Shown in pieces: positions 1-7,711 of a stretch of 8,901 nucleotides of DNA. The stretch is from Thiobacillus sp. UBA2487 (GTDB lineage Bacteria; Pseudomonadota; Gammaproteobacteria; Burkholderiales; Sulfuriferulaceae). The notes under the pieces were generated by a model that had not been told where the DNA came from, ran no database searches, and was given only the letters and a program-made list of their open reading frames with translations. The translations under genes and the position numbers were made by a program. The first letter of the stretch is position 1; each line of letters opens with the position of its first letter. The stretch lies in the NCBI GenBank assembly GCA_002341815.1, contig DDOT01000073.1:1-8901 (forward strand), given 5' to 3'.

Positions 1-1149
1 CCAGATGAAGCCATTGCATTGGCTGGCGAGATCGGCTACCCGTTGGTGGTGCGGCCATCGTATGTGCTGGGCGGTCGGGCCATGGAAATTGTGCGGGCCG
101 AAGAAGATCTGCAGCGATATATGCGTGAAGCGGTCAAGGTTTCCAATGATTCACCGGTGTTACTCGATCGTTTTCTGAACGACGCCATCGAGGTGGATGT
201 CGATGCAGTGTCCGACGGGGAAACCGTGGTGATTGGTGGCATTATGGAGCACATCGAGCAGGCCGGGGTGCACTCGGGTGATTCTGCTTGCTCGCTGCCG
301 CCGTACAGTTTGAGTGTGGCGTTACAAGATGAGATTCGTCGCCAGACGGTTGCGATGGCCAAGGCGCTGAATGTGGTTGGTTTGATGAATGTTCAGTTTG
401 CTCTGCAAGGTGATACGGTATATGTGCTGGAGGTAAACCCGCGCGCATCGCGCACGGTGCCGTTTGTCTCCAAGGCCACCGGGGTGCCATTGGCTAAAGT
501 GGCAGCACGTTGTATGGCAGGTCGCACGCTGGCTGAACAGGGCGTAACCCACGAAGTCATTCCGCCTTATTTCTCGGTAAAAGAGGCCGTATTTCCGTTT
601 GCCAAATTTCAGGGGGTGGATACCTTGCTTGGGCCGGAAATGAAGTCGACAGGCGAGGTGATGGGGGTTGGACGAACCTTTGCTGAAGCGTTTGTCAAAT
701 CGCAACTGGCGGCTGGTGTCAAGTTGAACACGGGTGGGCAGGCTTTTATCAGCGTGCGCAACGCGGATAAGCAGAAAATTGTGGAAATTGGCCGCGAATT
801 GCTGGACTTGGGTTTTGTGCTGGTGGCCACACGGGGCACGGCCGTGTATATGCAAGAGGGCGGTTTACCGGTTCAGGTGGTGAACAAGGTGACCGAAGGC
901 CGTCCTCATATTGTAGACATGATCAAGAACAATGAAGTCAGTTTGATCGTCAACGTGGTGGATGATAAACGAGCGGTGCGTGACTCGGTGGCGATTCGTC
1001 GGGTTGCGTTGGCGCAGCGTGTGACCTATTACACCACGTTGGCAGGTGCTCGTGCTGCCTGTATCGGGATGCGAGAATCCAATGAGCCGGATGTGTATGA
1101 TTTACAGAAATTGCACGCGCAAATTTCAGCGCAGGAAAGTATGAAATGA
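1..1149 (+). CDS. carB: Carbamoyl-phosphate synthase large subunit, C-terminal part (5' end outside window)
   Basis: This is the C-terminal 382 residues of the large subunit of the cytoplasmic CarAB enzyme, which makes carbamoyl phosphate from glutamine-derived ammonia, bicarbonate and 2 ATP for pyrimidine and arginine synthesis. The reading frame is open from base 1. Aligning [11 protein letters not shown] by eye to E. coli CarB gives an offset of about 697, so roughly 690 N-terminal residues are missing. Fragment residues 1-230 are the second ATP-grasp unit; the metal-ligand positions Q132, E144 and N146 match E. coli Q829, E841 and N843. Residues from about 240 form the MGS-like allosteric domain; K257, T277, T280 and K296 match the known nucleotide-effector contacts (K954, T974, T977, K993). 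The ornithine contacts E86, D94, E195 and T345 are also kept. I infer normal regulation by UMP/IMP and ornithine. The stop overlaps the greA start (ATGA). Confidence 0.97.
   Translation, partial: PDEAIALAGEIGYPLVVRPSYVLGGRAMEIVRAEEDLQRYMREAVKVSNDSPVLLDRFLNDAIEVDVDAVSDGETVVIGGIMEHIEQAGVHSGDSACSLPPYSLSVALQDEIRRQTVAMAKALNVVGLMNVQFALQGDTVYVLEVNPRASRTVPFVSKATGVPLAKVAARCMAGRTLAEQGVTHEVIPPYFSVKEAVFPFAKFQGVDTLLGPEMKSTGEVMGVGRTFAEAFVKSQLAAGVKLNTGGQAFISVRNADKQKIVEIGRELLDLGFVLVATRGTAVYMQEGGLPVQVVNKVTEGRPHIVDMIKNNEVSLIVNVVDDKRAVRDSVAIRRVALAQRVTYYTTLAGARAACIGMRESNEPDVYDLQKLHAQISAQESMK
1133..1139 (+). promoter_or_regulatory. Ribosome binding site for greA, inside the carB 3' end
   Basis: AGGAAAG lies six bases before the ATG at 1146 and fifteen before the next in-frame ATG at 1155. 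Its spacing favours the upstream start, which also forms the ATGA overlap with carB. The site is within carB coding sequence, consistent with translational coupling. Confidence 0.6.
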
Positions 1150-1631
1150 ATAATATGGTTAAGATCCCTTTGACGGTTCGTGGCGCACAATTGTTGCGCG
1201 AAGAGTTGCATCGCCTGAAAACAGTCGAGCGTCCGGCTGTGATTACGGCGATTGCCGAGGCGCGCGCGCAAGGCGATTTGTCTGAAAATGCGGAGTACGA
1301 TGCGGCCAAAGAAAAGCAAGGTTTTATTGAAGGACGCATTGCCGAACTGGAAGCCAAGCTGTCAACAGCGCAAATTATCGACCCTTCGACGCTGGAAGCA
1401 GAAGGAAGAATCGTGTTTGGCGCAACGGTTGAATTGGAAGATGCTGAAACCGGTGATGTGGTTAAATACCAGATTGTCGGTGATGATGAGGCGGATATCA
1501 AACAGAACCGGATTTCCATTAGCTCGCCTATTGCGCGGGCGTTAATCGGCAAGTATGCGGGCGATACGGTTGATGTGCAGGCGCCGGCCGGCATTCGTCA
1601 GTATGAAGTGCTGGATGTGCAGTACATCTGA
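1146..1631 (+). CDS. greA: Transcription elongation factor GreA
   Basis: GreA enters the secondary channel of stalled, backtracked RNA polymerase and stimulates cleavage of the RNA 3' end so elongation can resume. The 161-residue product has the family layout: an N-terminal antiparallel coiled coil (about residues 10-78) and a C-terminal FKBP-like domain (about 85-161). The tip signature GDLSENAEY carries the two acidic residues D44 and E47, equivalent to E. coli D41 and E44, which position the second catalytic Mg2+. GDDEAD and [10 protein letters not shown] in the C-terminal domain are also typical. The start at 1146 has a well-placed AGGAAAG and overlaps the carB stop; the ATG at 1155 would give 158 residues, exactly the E. 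coli length and numbering, so the true start is not settled. The TGA overlaps the next ATG by one base (TGATG). Confidence 0.97.
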   Translation: MNNMVKIPLTVRGAQLLREELHRLKTVERPAVITAIAEARAQGDLSENAEYDAAKEKQGFIEGRIAELEAKLSTAQIIDPSTLEAEGRIVFGATVELEDAETGDVVKYQIVGDDEADIKQNRISISSPIARALIGKYAGDTVDVQAPAGIRQYEVLDVQYI

Positions 1632-2083
1632 TGGCAGGATTTCCTGACTACCTCGCCCGCGTCCTGCTAACCCTGTGGTTAGGCGGATTATGGGTTATTG
1701 GCTATGTGGTTGCGCCGGTATTGTTCTGGAAATTGCCTGATAAACAGTTGGCGGGCAATTTGGCTGGAACCTTGTTCGTCATTATTGCCTGGATCGGTAT
1801 GGCAAGCGGGTTTTATTTGCTGATTCATCGATTGGCTCGCCAAGGCAGTGATGCCATCAGGCAACTGTTTTTCTGGACAGTGCTGCTGATGTTGCTATTG
1901 GTCATGGGTGGGTATTTCGGCATCCAGCCCATTATTGAGCAACTCAAACAGGCTGCGTTGCCGCGCGAAGTCATGCAGAGCGCATTCGCAGACCGTTTTG
2001 CACGCTGGCATGGCATTGCCAGCATTGTGTATTTGATAGAAAGTTTGCTGGGATTGCTGTTGTTACGGAACCGTCACGCGTGA
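1631..2083 (+). CDS. DUF4149 family small integral membrane protein, function unknown
   Basis: This is a 150-residue hydrophobic protein with no established function. Four membrane-spanning segments can be read at about residues 8-30, 44-66, 79-101 and 127-145, with no cleavable signal peptide evident. WLGGLWVIGYVVAPVLF in the first segment and FARWHGIAS before the last (123-131) are the features that I associate with DUF4149, a family usually found between greA and rlmE/ftsH in Betaproteobacteria. The ATG overlaps the greA TGA by one base and there is no strong Shine-Dalgarno sequence close by (GGAT lies 14 bases upstream), so translation probably depends on ribosomes finishing greA. The stop overlaps the GTG of rlmE. 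Its fixed position among RNA polymerase, ribosome and protease genes hints at a housekeeping role, but nothing in the sequence identifies a ligand or enzyme activity. Confidence 0.85.
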   Translation: MAGFPDYLARVLLTLWLGGLWVIGYVVAPVLFWKLPDKQLAGNLAGTLFVIIAWIGMASGFYLLIHRLARQGSDAIRQLFFWTVLLMLLLVMGGYFGIQPIIEQLKQAALPREVMQSAFADRFARWHGIASIVYLIESLLGLLLLRNRHA

Positions 2084-2706
2084 AACCGTCCCGTACCAGC
2101 AAAAACTGGATGCGCGAGCATCTGAATGATCCGTGGGTGAAATTGGCCAAAGCCCAAGGGTATCGTTCGCGAGCGGCATTCAAGCTGGAAGAGATCAGTC
2201 AGCGCGATCATCTGGTGGCAACCGGTCGGTTGGTCATTGACTTGGGCTCAACGCCCGGTGGCTGGTCACAATTCGCCCGCCGCGCAGGAGCAGAGGTCAT
2301 TGCGCTGGATATTCTGGAAATGGAACCGATTGCCGGAGTCACCTTTATTCAGGGCGATTTCACGGAAGCAGTGGTGCTGCAGCAATTGCAAGGTGTGCTG
2401 AAAAACAGACAGCCGGACCTTGTGCTTTCAGATATGGCACCCAATATAAGTGGGGTGACAATCAGCGATCAGGCGCGCAGTATGTATTTATGTGAACTTG
2501 CGCTGGATTTTGCTGTCAACTTCCTGAAGCCGAGTGGTCAGTTTCTGGTCAAGGTGTTTCAGGGCGAAGGTTATCCGGAATATTTGACCCTGATGAAGGA
2601 TGCGTTTGCCACCGTCGTGGTGCGTAAGCCCAAGGCGTCGCGTGATCGCAGCAGTGAAGTGTATCTATTGGGTAAAAATCCGCAAAAACGGTTAACAAGT
2701 GAATAG
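2080..2706 (+). CDS. rlmE: 23S rRNA (uridine-2552 2'-O)-methyltransferase RlmE (FtsJ/RrmJ)
   Basis: RlmE uses S-adenosylmethionine to methylate the 2'-OH of U2552 in the A-loop of 23S rRNA, a late step of 50S assembly. The 208-residue protein is the usual length and is a single Rossmann methyltransferase domain. The catalytic K-D-K-E tetrad is complete: K35 (in SRAAFKL), D118 (in LSDMAPN), K158 (in LVKVFQGEG) and E193 (in SSEVYLL), matching E. coli K38, D124, K164 and E199. The SAM-binding loop is DLGSTPGGWSQ (54-64), where many relatives have DLGAAPGG. The start is GTG, within a GTGA overlap with the preceding stop; ACGGAA nine bases upstream can serve as ribosome binding site. The ATG at 2110 would remove the conserved N-terminal arm, so GTG is preferred. 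yhbY, often found next to this gene, is absent here. The ftsH promoter candidate overlaps the 3' end. Confidence 0.97.
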   Translation: MKPSRTSKNWMREHLNDPWVKLAKAQGYRSRAAFKLEEISQRDHLVATGRLVIDLGSTPGGWSQFARRAGAEVIALDILEMEPIAGVTFIQGDFTEAVVLQQLQGVLKNRQPDLVLSDMAPNISGVTISDQARSMYLCELALDFAVNFLKPSGQFLVKVFQGEGYPEYLTLMKDAFATVVVRKPKASRDRSSEVYLLGKNPQKRLTSE

Positions 2707-2720
2707 ATCAGGGTTAGAAT
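2692..2720 (+). promoter_or_regulatory. Candidate sigma-70 promoter for ftsH
   Basis: TTAACA (2692-2697) and TAGAAT (2715-2720) each match five of six bases of the sigma-70 -35 and -10 consensus and are separated by exactly 17 bases. Transcription would start near 2727, giving a leader of about 45 bases before ftsH. The -35 box lies in the last codons of rlmE. I see no sigma-32-like CCCCAT element in this gap. The assignment is by pattern only; it is the best match in the longest non-coding stretch upstream of ftsH. Confidence 0.55.
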
Positions 2721-2759
2721 CACCAGACAGGGTGTAACAGATGCACATGACGCTCGAAT

Positions 2760-2763
2760 GGAG
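2760..2763 (+). promoter_or_regulatory. Ribosome binding site for ftsH
   Basis: GGAG ends eight bases before the ATG at 2772, good spacing, whereas it is 17 bases from the alternative ATG at 2781. This supports the longer start beginning MNNMFKN. Confidence 0.6.
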
Positions 2764-2771
2764 CTTGACAC

Positions 2772-4667
2772 ATGAATAATATGTTTAAAAATATTGCGAT
2801 CTGGTTGGTTGTGGCATTGGTGCTCATGACTGTATTTAACCAGTTCAACAACCATCAGGTTAGCCAGGCCCAGATGGATTACTCCCAATTTCTAGATCAG
2901 GTGAAACAAGGCCAGATATCGAAAGTGGTCATTGAAAACCATGTCATCAAGGGTGTCAGAACCGATGGCAGGCGTTTCAGTACCTATGCACCGGCTGATC
3001 CATGGATGGTTTCAGATTTGCTGAAAGCCGGGGTGGGTATTGAAGCCAAGCCGGAAGAAGAGCCATCGTTCTTGATGAACATTTTTATTTCGTGGTTCCC
3101 GATGTTGCTTCTGATTGGTGTGTGGGTGTTTTTCATGCGCCAAATGCAGGGCGGTGGAAAAGGCGGGGCATTTTCATTCGGCAAAAGCAAAGCCCGCATG
3201 CTGGATGAATCAACCAATCAAATCACATTTGCGGACGTGGCAGGTTGTGATGAGGCAAAAGAAGAAGTCGCAGAGTTGGTTGATTTTCTGCGCGAGCCGG
3301 CCAAATTTCAGAAATTGGGTGGACGTGTGCCACGTGGTGTACTGATGGCGGGTAGCCCAGGCACGGGTAAAACCTTGCTGGCAAAGGCGATTGCGGGTGA
3401 AGCCAAAGTACCGTTCTTCAGTATTTCGGGTTCTGACTTCGTAGAAATGTTTGTCGGGGTTGGTGCAGCGCGTGTGCGGGATATGTTCGAACAGGCCAAG
3501 AAACATGCGCCATGCATCATCTTTATTGATGAAATCGATGCGGTTGGACGGCAACGGGGCGCTGGTATGGGGGGCGGCAATGATGAACGCGAACAAACCC
3601 TTAACCAGTTGCTGGTTGAAATGGATGGTTTTGAAGGATCAGCGGGCGTCATCGTTATCGCAGCAACCAACCGACCCGATGTGCTTGATCCTGCTTTGTT
3701 GCGCCCCGGTCGGTTTGACCGTCAGGTGGTAGTCCCCTTGCCGGATATTCGGGGTCGCGAACAGATTTTGTTGGTGCACATGCGCAAGATTCCTTCTTCA
3801 CCAGATGTGCGAGCCGATATTCTGGCGCGCGGGACGCCGGGCTTCTCTGGTGCTGATTTGGCCAATTTGGTGAATGAAGCTGCCTTATTTGCCGCGCGGG
3901 CAAACAAGCGATTGGTCGACATGGATGATTTTGAGCGCGCCAAAGACAAGATCATGATGGGTGCTGAGCGCAAGAATATGGTCATGCCGGAAGACGAACG
4001 TGAAAATACGGCCTATCATGAATCCGGTCATGCTGTGGTCGCGTATTTGCTGGATAAAACTGACCCGGTTCACAAGGTGACGATTATTCCACGCGGACGT
4101 GCACTGGGTCTTACCATGCAACTGCCGACAGAAGACCGCTACAGCATGGATCGCGCGCAACTGTTGCAAAATATTTCTGTTTTGTTTGGCGGGCGGATTG
4201 CAGAAGAGGTGTTTCTGAATCACATGACCACCGGTGCGTCCAACGATTTTGAGCGTGCTACGCAAATGGCACGTCAGATGGTCACGCAATGGGGGATGTC
4301 CGATGCGTTAGGACCTATGGTCTATGGTGAGAATGAAGGCGAAGTTTTCTTGGGGCGCAGTGTAACGACACACAAATCCGTGTCTGAGGCAACCATGCAA
4401 AAAGTGGATGCTGAAATACGCCGTATCATTGATCAACAGTATGCGTTAGCAAGAACAATTCTGGAAGAAAATCGCGATAAGGTTGAGGCGATGGCAAAGT
4501 CACTGCTTGAATGGGAAACCATTGACGCAGATCAGATCAAGGATATCATGCAAGGATTGGCACCTCGCCCTCCCAAACCACTGGCGACAACGCCACCGTC
4601 AACAACGGCTGGCGGCACAACACCACCCAATGCGGCACCAACCGTAACACCGGCTGCCGGGATGTAA
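2772..4667 (+). CDS. ftsH: ATP-dependent zinc metalloprotease FtsH
   Basis: FtsH is a hexameric AAA+ protease anchored in the inner membrane; it degrades misassembled membrane proteins and regulatory substrates (sigma-32 and LpxC in E. coli). The 631-residue product has a first membrane segment at about 5-22, a periplasmic domain to about 100, a second segment at about 102-122, then the cytoplasmic part. The AAA module shows Walker A GSPGTGKT (194-201), pore loop FVGVG (227-231), Walker B IIFIDEID (249-256) and arginine fingers R311 and R314. The protease domain has the zinc motif HESGH (416-420) with probable third ligand D492. Past about residue 597 there is a Pro/Thr-rich tail of some 34 residues, low in complexity and probably disordered. 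It follows a likely own promoter and is separated from folP by a 59-base gap with a hairpin, unlike the overlapping genes around it. Confidence 0.98.
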   Translation: MNNMFKNIAIWLVVALVLMTVFNQFNNHQVSQAQMDYSQFLDQVKQGQISKVVIENHVIKGVRTDGRRFSTYAPADPWMVSDLLKAGVGIEAKPEEEPSFLMNIFISWFPMLLLIGVWVFFMRQMQGGGKGGAFSFGKSKARMLDESTNQITFADVAGCDEAKEEVAELVDFLREPAKFQKLGGRVPRGVLMAGSPGTGKTLLAKAIAGEAKVPFFSISGSDFVEMFVGVGAARVRDMFEQAKKHAPCIIFIDEIDAVGRQRGAGMGGGNDEREQTLNQLLVEMDGFEGSAGVIVIAATNRPDVLDPALLRPGRFDRQVVVPLPDIRGREQILLVHMRKIPSSPDVRADILARGTPGFSGADLANLVNEAALFAARANKRLVDMDDFERAKDKIMMGAERKNMVMPEDERENTAYHESGHAVVAYLLDKTDPVHKVTIIPRGRALGLTMQLPTEDRYSMDRAQLLQNISVLFGGRIAEEVFLNHMTTGASNDFERATQMARQMVTQWGMSDALGPMVYGENEGEVFLGRSVTTHKSVSEATMQKVDAEIRRIIDQQYALARTILEENRDKVEAMAKSLLEWETIDADQIKDIMQGLAPRPPKPLATTPPSTTAGGTTPPNAAPTVTPAAGM

Positions 4668-4690
4668 CGGAGATTCCAGAAAGTTTGTCT

Positions 4691-4718
4691 CATGGCCGCG
4701 CAAGCGGCCATGTTGTTT
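4691..4718 (+). terminator. Hairpin with GCAA tetraloop between ftsH and folP; possible weak terminator or attenuator
   Basis: Bases 4691-4699 (CATGGCCGC) pair perfectly with 4704-4712 (GCGGCCATG) around a GCAA loop, a stable GNRA type closed by C-G. The following bases are TTGTTT, a short and interrupted T tract. The structure starts 24 bases after the ftsH stop and its stem ends 14 bases before the folP ATG. It could terminate part of the transcripts from ftsH, stabilise the ftsH mRNA 3' end, or influence folP initiation. No obvious new promoter follows it, so complete termination seems unlikely. Confidence 0.55.
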
Positions 4719-4726
4719 GGTGAAAT

Positions 4727-5554
4727 ATGTTACTGCAGTGTCGAAATAAATCACTGGATCTGTCGCGTCCCCAAATCATGGGAATCGTTAACTGCACACC
4801 GGATTCATTTTCCGATGGCGGACAATGGCTGGATCCCGAGCGTGCCTTATTGCATGCACAAGCGTTGATCCAGGATGGCGCGAGCATGCTGGATATCGGC
4901 GGCGAGTCTACGCGACCTGGTGCTGATCCGGTGGGGGTAGATGAGGAAATTCGTCGGGTGGTGCCCGTCATTGAGGGATTACGGGACAGCTCCGTGATTG
5001 TGTCGATTGATACGCGTCACACAGAAGTCATGCAGGCGGCACTGGAAGCTGGTGCAGATCTGGTGAATGATATTCAGGCATTGTCAGCAACGGGTGCAGC
5101 CCGCTTGGTTGCGCAATACGGAGCGGGCGCCTGCTTGATGCATATGCAGGGGCAGCCGAGCACTATGCAACGCGAGCCGGATTATTGCCATGTTCTGCAA
5201 GACGTGAGAACGTACTTGTCTGAACGGGTAAAGACAGTTTGCGCTGCCGGCATCAATAAAAATCAACTCTTGGTTGATCCGGGAATCGGATTTGGGAAAA
5301 ACCTGCAGCATAACCTGATGTTATTGAAACATTTGTCTGAGATTGTCGGCGATGGCATTCCGCTGCTGATTGGCGTGTCGCGCAAATCCATGCTGGGGGC
5401 GTTAACTGGTCGTGAGGTCCTGCAACGCGAATATGCGGGTATCGCCGCGCAATTATTCGCACTACAAGCGGGTGCTTCCGTATTTCGCGTGCATAATGTT
5501 GCCGCCATGCGCGATGCCCTTACCGTTTGGCAATCTATTGAAGGAGTCGCATGA
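4727..5554 (+). CDS. folP: Dihydropteroate synthase
   Basis: This cytoplasmic enzyme condenses p-aminobenzoate with dihydropterin pyrophosphate to dihydropteroate in folate synthesis; it is the sulfonamide target. The 275-residue TIM-barrel protein has the pterin/pyrophosphate loop [11 protein letters not shown] (22-32), GGESTRPGA (58-66), SIDT (93-96), ND at 114-115, GVSRKS (216-221) and FRVHNV (253-258), which supplies R254 and H256. Residues at the classic sulfonamide-resistance positions (F28, T62, R63, P64) are the sensitive-type ones, so no target resistance is suggested. NCT replaces the more usual NVT, and HNV the usual HDV; both look tolerable. An in-frame TGA at 4721-4723 rules out an upstream start, and GGTGAA just before the ATG is a weak ribosome binding site. 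The stop overlaps the glmM start, the widespread folP-glmM pairing. Confidence 0.97.
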   Translation: MLLQCRNKSLDLSRPQIMGIVNCTPDSFSDGGQWLDPERALLHAQALIQDGASMLDIGGESTRPGADPVGVDEEIRRVVPVIEGLRDSSVIVSIDTRHTEVMQAALEAGADLVNDIQALSATGAARLVAQYGAGACLMHMQGQPSTMQREPDYCHVLQDVRTYLSERVKTVCAAGINKNQLLVDPGIGFGKNLQHNLMLLKHLSEIVGDGIPLLIGVSRKSMLGALTGREVLQREYAGIAAQLFALQAGASVFRVHNVAAMRDALTVWQSIEGVA

Positions 5555-6909
5555 GTCGTCACTATTTTGGTACAGATGGGATACGCGGCAAAGTGGGCGA
5601 AATGCCAGTAACGCCAGATTTTGTGATGAAGTTGGGTTATGCCGCGGGCAGGGTATTGACCGGTGCAAGTGCAACCACAGGCGCGATCGGCAAGCCCCCG
5701 GTGGTGTTGATCGGGAAAGATACGCGAGTTGCGGGTTATATGCTGGAAGCCGCATTGCAAGCCGGTCTGTGTGCGGCGGGCGTGCATGTGCGGTTGGTTG
5801 GACCCATGCCAACCCCGGCAGTGGCCTACTTGACCAGAGCCCTGCGGCTACAGGCTGGGGTTGTCATTTCGGCATCGCATAATCCATTTGAAGACAACGG
5901 CATCAAGTTTTTTTCAGCGCAGGGTGAAAAGCTGGAAGATGCAACGGAAGTGCTGATCGAGCAAGAACTGGAACGGGCATTGATAACTATGCCATCCGCG
6001 CAATTGGGTCGGGCCAAACGTCTTGAAGATGCACCGGCGCGCTACATCGAGTTTTGTAAATCAACATTTCCGTTTGAAAGTAATTTACGCGGTCTTAAAA
6101 TTGTTGTGGATTGCGCCAACGGAGCGACTTACCACATAGCACCATCGGTTTTGCATGAATTGGGTGCGGAGGTGGTGGCCATCGGGGTGTCTCCGGATGG
6201 GGTCAATATCAACCATGAATGTGGTGCTACCCATACAGAGACGTTGACCCAAGCCGTGATTCAGCATCAAGCTGATTTCGGTATTGCATTGGATGGGGAT
6301 GGTGACCGCGTCATGATGTGCGATGCGGATGGTCGGTTATTCAACGGTGATCAATTACTGTATGTCATTGCGCGCTATCGACGCTTAAATGGTATGCTCA
6401 AAGGCGGTGTAGTGGGCACCCTGATGAGCAATCTGGGTTTGGAACACGCGCTGGGGCGATTGGATATTGCGTTCAAGCGCGCAAAAGTCGGTGATCGTTA
6501 CGTGCTGGAGCAACTGATTCAGCAAGGTTGGAGTTTGGGTGGTGAAGCGTCCGGACATATTTTATGTCTGGAAAAGCACACCACCGGGGATGGCATCATT
6601 GCCGCCTTGCAGGTGTTGCGCGCCTTGGGCGAGTCTGGTAAAACGCTGGCGGAGTATACCTATGATTTGCATATGTACCCGCAGTGTATGATCAATGTGC
6701 GGTCGCAGACCAAACCTGATTTGCAACACGATCAGGTTCGTCAGGCTGTTAGTGACGCAGAGGCGCGGCTAGGTGCATCAGGCCGGATTGTCCTGCGCGC
6801 ATCGGGCACAGAACCACTGATTCGGGTGATGGTGGAATGTCCGGATGCAGCCCTTGCCCGCCAATGTGCTGAACAAGTTGCTGCAGCCGTCAGAAGTTTG
6901 GCCGGCTAG
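5551..6909 (+). CDS. glmM: Phosphoglucosamine mutase
   Basis: GlmM interconverts glucosamine-6-phosphate and glucosamine-1-phosphate, the step leading to UDP-GlcNAc for peptidoglycan and lipopolysaccharide. The 452-residue product (E. coli 445) has the four-domain alpha-D-phosphohexomutase layout. It shows FGTDGIRG near the N-terminus, the active-site loop ISASHNP (106-112) with phosphoserine S109, the Mg2+ loop DGDGDR (248-253; D248, D250, D252), the sugar-binding GEASGH (331-336), TTGDG (344-348) and the phosphate-binding [10 protein letters not shown] (416-425). AAGGAG four bases upstream is a strong ribosome binding site, and ATGA overlaps the folP stop. The TAG stop lies inside the first copy of a 15-base tandem duplication; reading through it would add only five codons before a second TAG. 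A converging pstB ends 23 bases downstream. Confidence 0.98.
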   Translation: MSRHYFGTDGIRGKVGEMPVTPDFVMKLGYAAGRVLTGASATTGAIGKPPVVLIGKDTRVAGYMLEAALQAGLCAAGVHVRLVGPMPTPAVAYLTRALRLQAGVVISASHNPFEDNGIKFFSAQGEKLEDATEVLIEQELERALITMPSAQLGRAKRLEDAPARYIEFCKSTFPFESNLRGLKIVVDCANGATYHIAPSVLHELGAEVVAIGVSPDGVNINHECGATHTETLTQAVIQHQADFGIALDGDGDRVMMCDADGRLFNGDQLLYVIARYRRLNGMLKGGVVGTLMSNLGLEHALGRLDIAFKRAKVGDRYVLEQLIQQGWSLGGEASGHILCLEKHTTGDGIIAALQVLRALGESGKTLAEYTYDLHMYPQCMINVRSQTKPDLQHDQVRQAVSDAEARLGASGRIVLRASGTEPLIRVMVECPDAALARQCAEQVAAAVRSLAG

Positions 6910-6925
6910 CGTTTGGCCGGCTAGC
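6896..6925. repeat. Perfect 15-base tandem duplication spanning the glmM stop codon
   Basis: GTTTGGCCGGCTAGC occurs at 6896-6910 and again directly at 6911-6925. Each copy contains LAG plus a TAG in the glmM frame, so the stop codon is duplicated five codons apart. The two palindromic GCCGGC blocks (6901-6906 and 6916-6921) can pair around a nine-base loop, and so can the two GCTAGC blocks. This fills almost the whole gap between the convergent glmM and pstB. No T tract follows on either strand, so a classical terminator is not supported. Confidence 0.9.
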
Positions 6926-6932
6926 GCAATGA

Positions 6933-7694
6933 TTAACCGAACTTGCCGGTAATATAGTCTTCTGTTTCCTTCTTGGTCGGATTGGTAAAAATGACATCCG
7001 TCCGACCATATTCCATCATTTCGCCTAAATACATATAAGCGGTGAAGTCCGAAACGCGCGCTGCCTGCTGCATGCTATGCGTGACAATGGCAATGGTGAA
7101 GTCGTTTTTCAATTCGTGAATCAGCTCTTCAATGCGGGCCGTAGAGATTGGGTCGAGCGCAGAGCTGGGCTCGTCCAGCAGCAGGACTTCCGGCTTGACT
7201 GCGATTCCGCGTGCAATACATAAGCGTTGTTGTTGGCCGCCCGACAGACTAATGCCACTTTGGTTGAGTTTGTCTTTGACCTCGCTCCATAACGCCGCTT
7301 TTTTTAGCGCCCATTCGACACGGTCAGCCAGCTCTGAGCGTGATGGGGCCTCGTAGAGTTTTATGCCAAAAGCAATATTATCAAAAATGGACATCGGGAA
7401 AGGGGTCGGTTTTTGAAAGACCATACCGATACGCGCGCGCAATTTATTCAGATCGGTTTTTGGATCAAGAATATTGATGCCATCCAGCAAAATTTCGCCC
7501 TCTGCGCGCTGACCGGGGTACAGTTCGTACATGCGATTCAGGGTACGCAGCAGGGTGGATTTGCCACAACCGGACGGGCCGATGAAAGCGGTGACCTGAT
7601 TGCCGACAATATCCAGGTTGATATCTTTCAAGGCATGGTGTTTGCCATAATAAAAGTCGAGCTTGCGTAGGGAGATTTTGTGCGAGGTTTCCAT
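6933..7694 (-). CDS. pstB: Phosphate ABC transporter ATP-binding protein PstB
   Basis: PstB is the ATPase that powers the PstSCAB high-affinity phosphate importer at the inner face of the cytoplasmic membrane. The 253-residue protein (E. coli 257) has Walker [10 protein letters not shown] (39-47), Q-loop VFQKP (92-96, Q94), ABC signature LSGGQQQR (150-157), Walker B LLLDEP (171-176) and the switch histidine H206. The frame stays open upstream into pstA, but the family N-terminus ([13 protein letters not shown]) begins just after the ATG at 7694, and the nearest upstream codons are not starts. There is no clear Shine-Dalgarno sequence in the 17 bases after the pstA stop, so coupling to pstA translation is likely. 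phoU, commonly the next gene, is missing: the converging glmM ends 23 bases beyond the stop. Confidence 0.97.
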   Translation of the reverse strand: METSHKISLRKLDFYYGKHHALKDINLDIVGNQVTAFIGPSGCGKSTLLRTLNRMYELYPGQRAEGEILLDGINILDPKTDLNKLRARIGMVFQKPTPFPMSIFDNIAFGIKLYEAPSRSELADRVEWALKKAALWSEVKDKLNQSGISLSGGQQQRLCIARGIAVKPEVLLLDEPSSALDPISTARIEELIHELKNDFTIAIVTHSMQQAARVSDFTAYMYLGEMMEYGRTDVIFTNPTKKETEDYITGKFG

Positions 7695-7711
7695 GAATTC
7701 GGGCGTCCGGT

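Noticed and set aside
950..1594. Minus-strand open frame of 214 codons across carB and greA
   Set aside because: It lies fully antisense to two well-conserved genes, has no recognisable domain and is a composition shadow.
2752..2764. Short inverted repeat GCTC/GAGC that could cover the ftsH ribosome binding site
   Set aside because: Four base pairs are too few to support a regulatory hairpin or RNA thermometer claim.
2765..2793. Perfect -35 hexamer TTGACA at 2765-2770, directly before the ftsH ATG
   Set aside because: No acceptable -10 box follows at 16-18 bases, and any transcript would begin inside the ftsH coding region. The pair at 2692-2720 is better placed.
4593..4613. Imperfect hairpin in the ftsH tail codons (CCGT/ACGG with a bulged extension)
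   Set aside because: It is short, interrupted, inside coding sequence and has no T tract; the repetitive codon use of the tail explains it.
4692..4868. Small open frame starting in the hairpin and running out of frame through the folP 5' end
   Set aside because: It has no properly spaced ribosome binding site and its translation looks like a shadow of folP.
5263..5787. Minus-strand open frame of 174 codons across folP and glmM
   Set aside because: It is antisense to two confidently identified genes and its translation resembles no family that I know.
6896..6932. Bidirectional intrinsic terminator between glmM and pstB
   Set aside because: GC-rich stems are possible, but neither strand has a T run after them.
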